64,000 nucleotides of DNA from assembly GCF_029023725.1 (NCBI RefSeq), contig NZ_CP119075.1, positions 5,017,501 to 5,081,500 on the forward strand, given 5' to 3'. This document shows, one piece after another, positions 61,740-64,000 of the stretch. The position numbers were made by a program, and so were the translations under genes. The notes beneath the pieces were generated by a model. The model worked only from the letters and a program-made list of their open reading frames with translations, had not been told where the DNA came from and made no database searches. This stretch comes from Synoicihabitans lomoniglobus. Its GTDB lineage: Bacteria > Verrucomicrobiota > Verrucomicrobiia > Opitutales > Opitutaceae. Position 1 is the stretch's first letter, and every line of letters begins with the position of its first letter.

Positions 61740-64000
61740 ATGATACCCGCACGAGTGCTTGCTTTGGGCTTATTGTTGATGTCGAGCGAGTTGTTGTCGA
61801 TTGCGGCCGATGTGACCCTCGCTCCAGCTCCTGATTGGGTGGTGGTGGCGCATCCGGATTTCGAGAATGCCGGCACGACTTCGGCGGCGGCCCGGGAGCG
61901 TGATGCCGACTATTTGTTATATGACCGTCAAGTCGATGTGCAGGCGCAGGAAGACTACTTTCGCGTGGCCATGAAGGTCATGAGCGAAGGCGGATTGCAG
62001 GAAGCGGGACGTTGGTCCGCGACGTATGATCCGGAGTATCAGACGGTCACGTTTCACCGTATCGATGTGCACCGGGGCGGTGAGGTGATGGATCGGTTGG
62101 CGGAGGCGGAGTTCCGGTATCTGGAACAGGAAACCGAATCATCGATGCATCTCTACAATGGCAAAGTCACCGCGTTGACCTTGTTGCCGGATTTGCGGGT
62201 GGGCGATGTGGTGGATGTCGCCTACACGGTGACGGGGCGGAACCCGGTTTTCGGCGGTCACTATTTTGATTCGTTTTCGCTGGGGTGGGGGCAACCGGTG
62301 AGTGATTTGCGTTCGAGGGTGCGGGCTCCGGCGGATCTGCGACTCCGATATCGCCAGGAAGGGGAGGGGGGAGAGGAGCCGACCATGACCTTCGCGGACG
62401 GTTTTCAAATGTATGCGTGGCATCTCAAAGCAGTGCCAACGTATGTTTACGAGGAGGGGACGCCGGCGTGGTATTCCACCTATCCGTGGGCGGAGTTGTC
62501 TGCTTTTGAAACGTGGTCCGGTGTGGTCGAGTGGGCGTTGCCGTTGTATGCGGCGGCGAATGACGCCCCGGTGCCGGCGTTGCGGGCGGAGGTTGCTCAG
62601 GCCCTCGATCCAGAAATCCTACTTCCCCGGGAAAATGGGGTGCCGCTTCAGTCGCAACCGGCGGATCTGGCGACGCGGAAGGATCGCGTCGCGGCGCTGC
62701 TTGATTACGTCCAACGCGAGATTCGTTACCTCGGCATCGAGCTGGGCGTCTCGTCTCATCGACCTCATCCACCGGAGGAAACCTTCGCACGCCGCTTTGG
62801 GGATTGTAAGGACAAGGCCCTGCTTCTCGTGCAGTTGCTGCGATCGCAGGGCATCGAGGCGGCTCCGGTTCTGGTAAACACGATGGTGGGCGAGAAACTC
62901 GGTGACCGGTTGCCCTCTCCCAGCGCGTTCAACCATGTAATTGTCGGGGTCCGGCTGGATGGCGCGTGGCATTGGCTCGATCCGACCATGGCGCCGCATC
63001 GTGGGGCGTTGGAGCAACGTGCTGCACCGGATTATGGATACGGATTGGTTTTGCTCGAAGGCGAAACGGAACTACGGCGGGTGGACCAACCCACGGAAGC
63101 CCAGCGCCGGATCGACTCGCGGGAGCGCTTGCGGCTGGAGGGAATCGGCCAGCCGGCGAGTTTGCAGGTGGTGACCCTTTACCACGGTGCGGCGGCGGTT
63201 TCGATGCGCCGCTACTTCAATGGCTCCACCCCCGAGCAGATCAGCCAATCCTATCAGGAATACTACGCGAATATCTACCCGGACGCCACCATCGATGGGC
63301 CGCCTACGCTGCAGGATATGCCGGATGGCTCCCTGCAGGTGGTCGAGTCGTATACGATCCGGGAGCCCTGGGTCTGGATCGCCGAGTCGTCGACGTGGCG
63401 GATGGAGACGTTTGCCCTGCTCACGAATTCCTATTTGCCCGACGGCTTGAGCGCCACCCGGCGCACGCCCCGGAGTTTGGAACATCCGGTGCAGGCACGT
63501 TTGGAGCAAGTGGTGGAACTGCCGGACGCGTGGGACCTCGAATTGCCGAACGTGGAGATCGATTCCGATGTATTCAATTATCAGCGACAATCACATGGTG
63601 GCGGCACGAATCGGCTGACCATCGTGCACACCTATGCCTCCAAAACCTCGCACGTGCGGCCTCGAGACATGCCCACCTACGTGCGCGATATCGCGGCCGC
63701 GAGGGAGTTGCTGGGCATGGAGTTGACCAAGCCGCAAACCGACGCGGGCTCGATCGAGGAACCGCCCTTTGCGCCGAACCTGCTCATGTTTTTGATCGCC
63801 ATCGGCGGCTTCAGCGGGGCCCTGGTCGCGCTCGTTTGGTGGGTGCGGCACCAGCACCGCCGGCCGCCGCCACTCGGGGCCGGGCCGTCGGCGAAGTTAA
63901 CCGGACTCGGTGGCTGGCTTATTTTGCCGGCGCTCGGGCTGGTGTTCTTTCCGTTTCGACTGATCGCGACCTTGGTCACGGACCTGGCGGCGGCGTTTGA
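61740..64000 (+). CDS. DUF3857/transglutaminase-like/DUF2569 membrane protein, C-terminus cut by window
   Basis: The frame starts at ATG 61740 and runs 753 codons to the right edge without a stop. A signal-like N-terminus (MIPARVLALGLLLMSSELLS) is followed by a DUF3857 domain (about 45-215, with FRVAMKVMSEGGLQEAGRWS and WHLKAVPTYVYEEGTPAWYS), then a transglutaminase-like domain with Cys in FGDCKDKALLL, His in NHVIVGV and Asp in WLDPT. Toward the edge come a membrane helix (FLIAIGGFSGALVALVWWV) and LTGLGGWLILPALGLVFFPF, the start of DUF2569. Probably a periplasmic or membrane enzyme of unknown substrate. Confidence 0.85.
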   Translation, partial: MIPARVLALGLLLMSSELLSIAADVTLAPAPDWVVVAHPDFENAGTTSAAARERDADYLLYDRQVDVQAQEDYFRVAMKVMSEGGLQEAGRWSATYDPEYQTVTFHRIDVHRGGEVMDRLAEAEFRYLEQETESSMHLYNGKVTALTLLPDLRVGDVVDVAYTVTGRNPVFGGHYFDSFSLGWGQPVSDLRSRVRAPADLRLRYRQEGEGGEEPTMTFADGFQMYAWHLKAVPTYVYEEGTPAWYSTYPWAELSAFETWSGVVEWALPLYAAANDAPVPALRAEVAQALDPEILLPRENGVPLQSQPADLATRKDRVAALLDYVQREIRYLGIELGVSSHRPHPPEETFARRFGDCKDKALLLVQLLRSQGIEAAPVLVNTMVGEKLGDRLPSPSAFNHVIVGVRLDGAWHWLDPTMAPHRGALEQRAAPDYGYGLVLLEGETELRRVDQPTEAQRRIDSRERLRLEGIGQPASLQVVTLYHGAAAVSMRRYFNGSTPEQISQSYQEYYANIYPDATIDGPPTLQDMPDGSLQVVESYTIREPWVWIAESSTWRMETFALLTNSYLPDGLSATRRTPRSLEHPVQARLEQVVELPDAWDLELPNVEIDSDVFNYQRQSHGGGTNRLTIVHTYASKTSHVRPRDMPTYVRDIAAARELLGMELTKPQTDAGSIEEPPFAPNLLMFLIAIGGFSGALVALVWWVRHQHRRPPPLGAGPSAKLTGLGGWLILPALGLVFFPFRLIATLVTDLAAAF

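Noticed and set aside
62966-64000. A 344-residue plus-strand frame at the right edge
   Set aside because: It is in another frame than the transglutaminase-like protein beginning at 61740, which carries the recognisable catalytic triad.

Overview
The window reads as chromosome of a GC-rich Verrucomicrobiota bacterium, most likely family Opitutaceae. The pointers are a PEP-CTERM-sorted repeat protein, secreted proteins carrying TonB-C-like domains, paired verrucomicrobial C-terminal modules on a secreted propeller protein, an oleC-oleD pair, a probable pyrophosphate-dependent PEP carboxykinase of about 1,140 residues, and GC-rich REP-like intergenic repeats. The assignment is by gene content only. 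No rRNA, tRNA, CRISPR array, transposase or phage gene was seen. Coding density is very high and no gap between genes exceeds about 300 bases.

Layout. 1-4.8 kb: the edge of an unknown gene behind a 29-base palindrome, a four-PAS SpoIIE-type phosphatase with a DUF2721 membrane protein, a DUF2007 protein and an AmpG-like transporter. 4.8-7.2 kb: a GbsR/MarR-like regulator, two small membrane proteins and a TIGR01777-type oxidoreductase, with the same palindromic operator at two promoters. 7.2-11.6 kb: a REPIN-like repeat, an EF-hand protein, a solitary RelE-like protein before pssA, then dnaN and a membrane protein. 11.6-17.7 kb: a CHASE-PAS hybrid kinase, a secreted protein and rlmD. 17.7-25.5 kb: a SpoU methyltransferase facing a leftward set (secreted propeller protein, histone-deacetylase-family enzyme, RNase D, oleC, oleD). 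25.5-33 kb: probable PPi-PEPCK, a SulP transporter, a triple TonB-C protein, a VOC protein and an anchored FKBP. 33-42 kb: a 1,540-residue PEP-CTERM repeat protein, the feo iron operon (two feoA, feoB and a 54-residue Cys-rich gene) and an Ala-rich 26-residue-repeat secreted protein. 42-48.8 kb: complete F1Fo ATP synthase operon atpBEFHAGDC. 48.8-55 kb: trmB, a PhoB/PhoR-type pair, mnmG and mnmE. 55-64 kb: an ABC efflux system with adaptor, a Sel1 protein coupled to recA, and a DUF3857/transglutaminase/DUF2569 protein running off the right edge.

Most of it is housekeeping: energy (atp), iron uptake (feo), replication and repair (dnaN, recA), and tRNA/rRNA modification (mnmE, mnmG, trmB, rlmD, a SpoU enzyme). 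The most unusual signal is a cluster of unrelated palindromic elements between 17.5 and 20.2 kb. Three lie inside rlmD, oleD and oleC, keep the reading frame and appear to add peptide segments; two more lie between genes, one of which supplies the rlmD start codon. This resembles the behaviour of translated palindromic elements known from Rickettsia. Second in interest are the twin-operator GbsR-like regulon, the REPIN-like doublet, the Ala-rich 26-residue repeat protein and an unusually short ATP synthase delta subunit.
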